59,565 nt of DNA, taken from assembly GCA_036394995.1 (NCBI GenBank), contig DASWED010000106.1, positions 1 through 59,565 of the forward strand, read 5' to 3'. This document shows positions 59,425-59,565 of this stretch, piece after piece (positions within the stretch are counted from its first letter, which is position 1; each line of letters begins with the position of its first letter). The notes under the pieces are model-generated. The model searched no databases. It saw only the letters and a list, made by a program, of their open reading frames with translations, and was not told where the DNA came from. This DNA comes from DASWED01 sp036394995 (lineage in GTDB: Bacteria > Actinomycetota > UBA4738 > JACQTL01). Position numbers and translations under genes: made by a program.

Positions 59425-59565
59425 CTAGGACGCCACCTGCGTCACCGCCGGGGCCCCCTGCAGCGGGAACCCCAGGGCGAGCAGGAGCGCCCGGCCCTCC
59501 TCGTTCGTGGTCGCCGTGGTGACGATCGTGATGTCCATGCCGCGGACCTTCACCACCTTGTCGTA
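59425..59565 (-). CDS. rplE: 50S ribosomal protein L5, C-terminal 46 codons only
   Basis: The window ends inside the gene. The visible part, VRGMDITIVTTATTNEEGR followed by ALLLALGFPL, is the C-terminal strand-helix of L5, with about ten extra residues (QGAPAVTQVAS) before TAG 59425-59427. Position before rpsN fits the spc operon. Confidence 0.93.
   Translation of the reverse strand, partial: YDKVVKVRGMDITIVTTATTNEEGRALLLALGFPLQGAPAVTQVAS

Overview
The window is GC-rich (around 70% by eye), uses many GTG and TTG starts, and carries gene orders typical of Actinomycetota. These include a spc/alpha ribosomal block (rplE to rplQ-truA), rplM-rpsI-glmM-glmS-acpS-nnr-alr, tsaE-tsaB-rimI-tsaD, a HrcA/CIRCE-type groES-groL operon, and guaB3-guaA-pcrA. 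It looks like one stretch of chromosome from an uncultured or deep-branching actinobacterium. I see no rRNA, tRNA, CRISPR array, insertion sequence or prophage. Almost all housekeeping genes lie on the minus strand, so they are transcribed from high to low coordinates.

Layout from low to high coordinates. 1-2299: a broken DUF4012-type membrane protein and a headless VapC/PIN remnant. 2319-4529: pcrA/uvrD helicase. 4688-9781: an electron-transfer island with a cupredoxin lipoprotein (frameshifted), then a minus-strand operon of a small membrane protein, a GltD-like flavoprotein with added ferredoxin clusters, a b6-type cytochrome b, a subunit-IV-like protein interrupted by an amber codon, a Rieske protein and a mono-haem cytochrome c. 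10067-13351: two small membrane proteins and a large secreted metalloprotease with Ig-like repeats. 13374-16176: guaA and guaB3, with a leader that may be an attenuator. 16509-24585: a secreted phospholipase C-like enzyme, an APS kinase coupled to an alkaline-phosphatase-superfamily enzyme, and several exported proteins including a 13-repeat Asp-box propeller. 24746-26858: groL-groES with promoter, CIRCE and terminator. 26855-30091: an MFS exporter with a MarR regulator, divergent from a phenylacetate-CoA ligase. 30098-33114: two tandem paralogous exported PKD proteins, the second frameshifted. 33183-47591: galE, the t6A genes, uracil-DNA glycosylase, a NylC-like P1 peptidase, an alpha/beta hydrolase, alr, nnr, acpS, a PASTA protein, glmS, glmM and a DUF2007 protein. 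47601-59565: rpsI, rplM (with a long basic tail), a TauE/SafE permease, truA and the ribosomal protein block, running off the end inside rplE.

Functionally the right half supplies ribosomes, the secretion channel, alpha subunit of RNA polymerase and early cell-wall precursors (glmS, glmM, alr). The left half supplies purine synthesis, chaperonins, a quinol-oxidising complex and a set of exported proteins. Adjacent genes very often overlap by 4 nt (GTGA or ATGA), so many are translationally coupled.

Five lesions interrupt otherwise convincing genes. Three are single-base losses in G runs (about 1080, 5191 and 32829). Two are in-frame TAG codons (614 and 6597). They may be residual sequence errors or genuine decay; reads would decide. 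The features most worth a second look are the b6f-like cluster with its flavoprotein, the histone-H1-like tail on ribosomal protein L13, the guaB3 leader and the APS kinase/phosphodiesterase pair.
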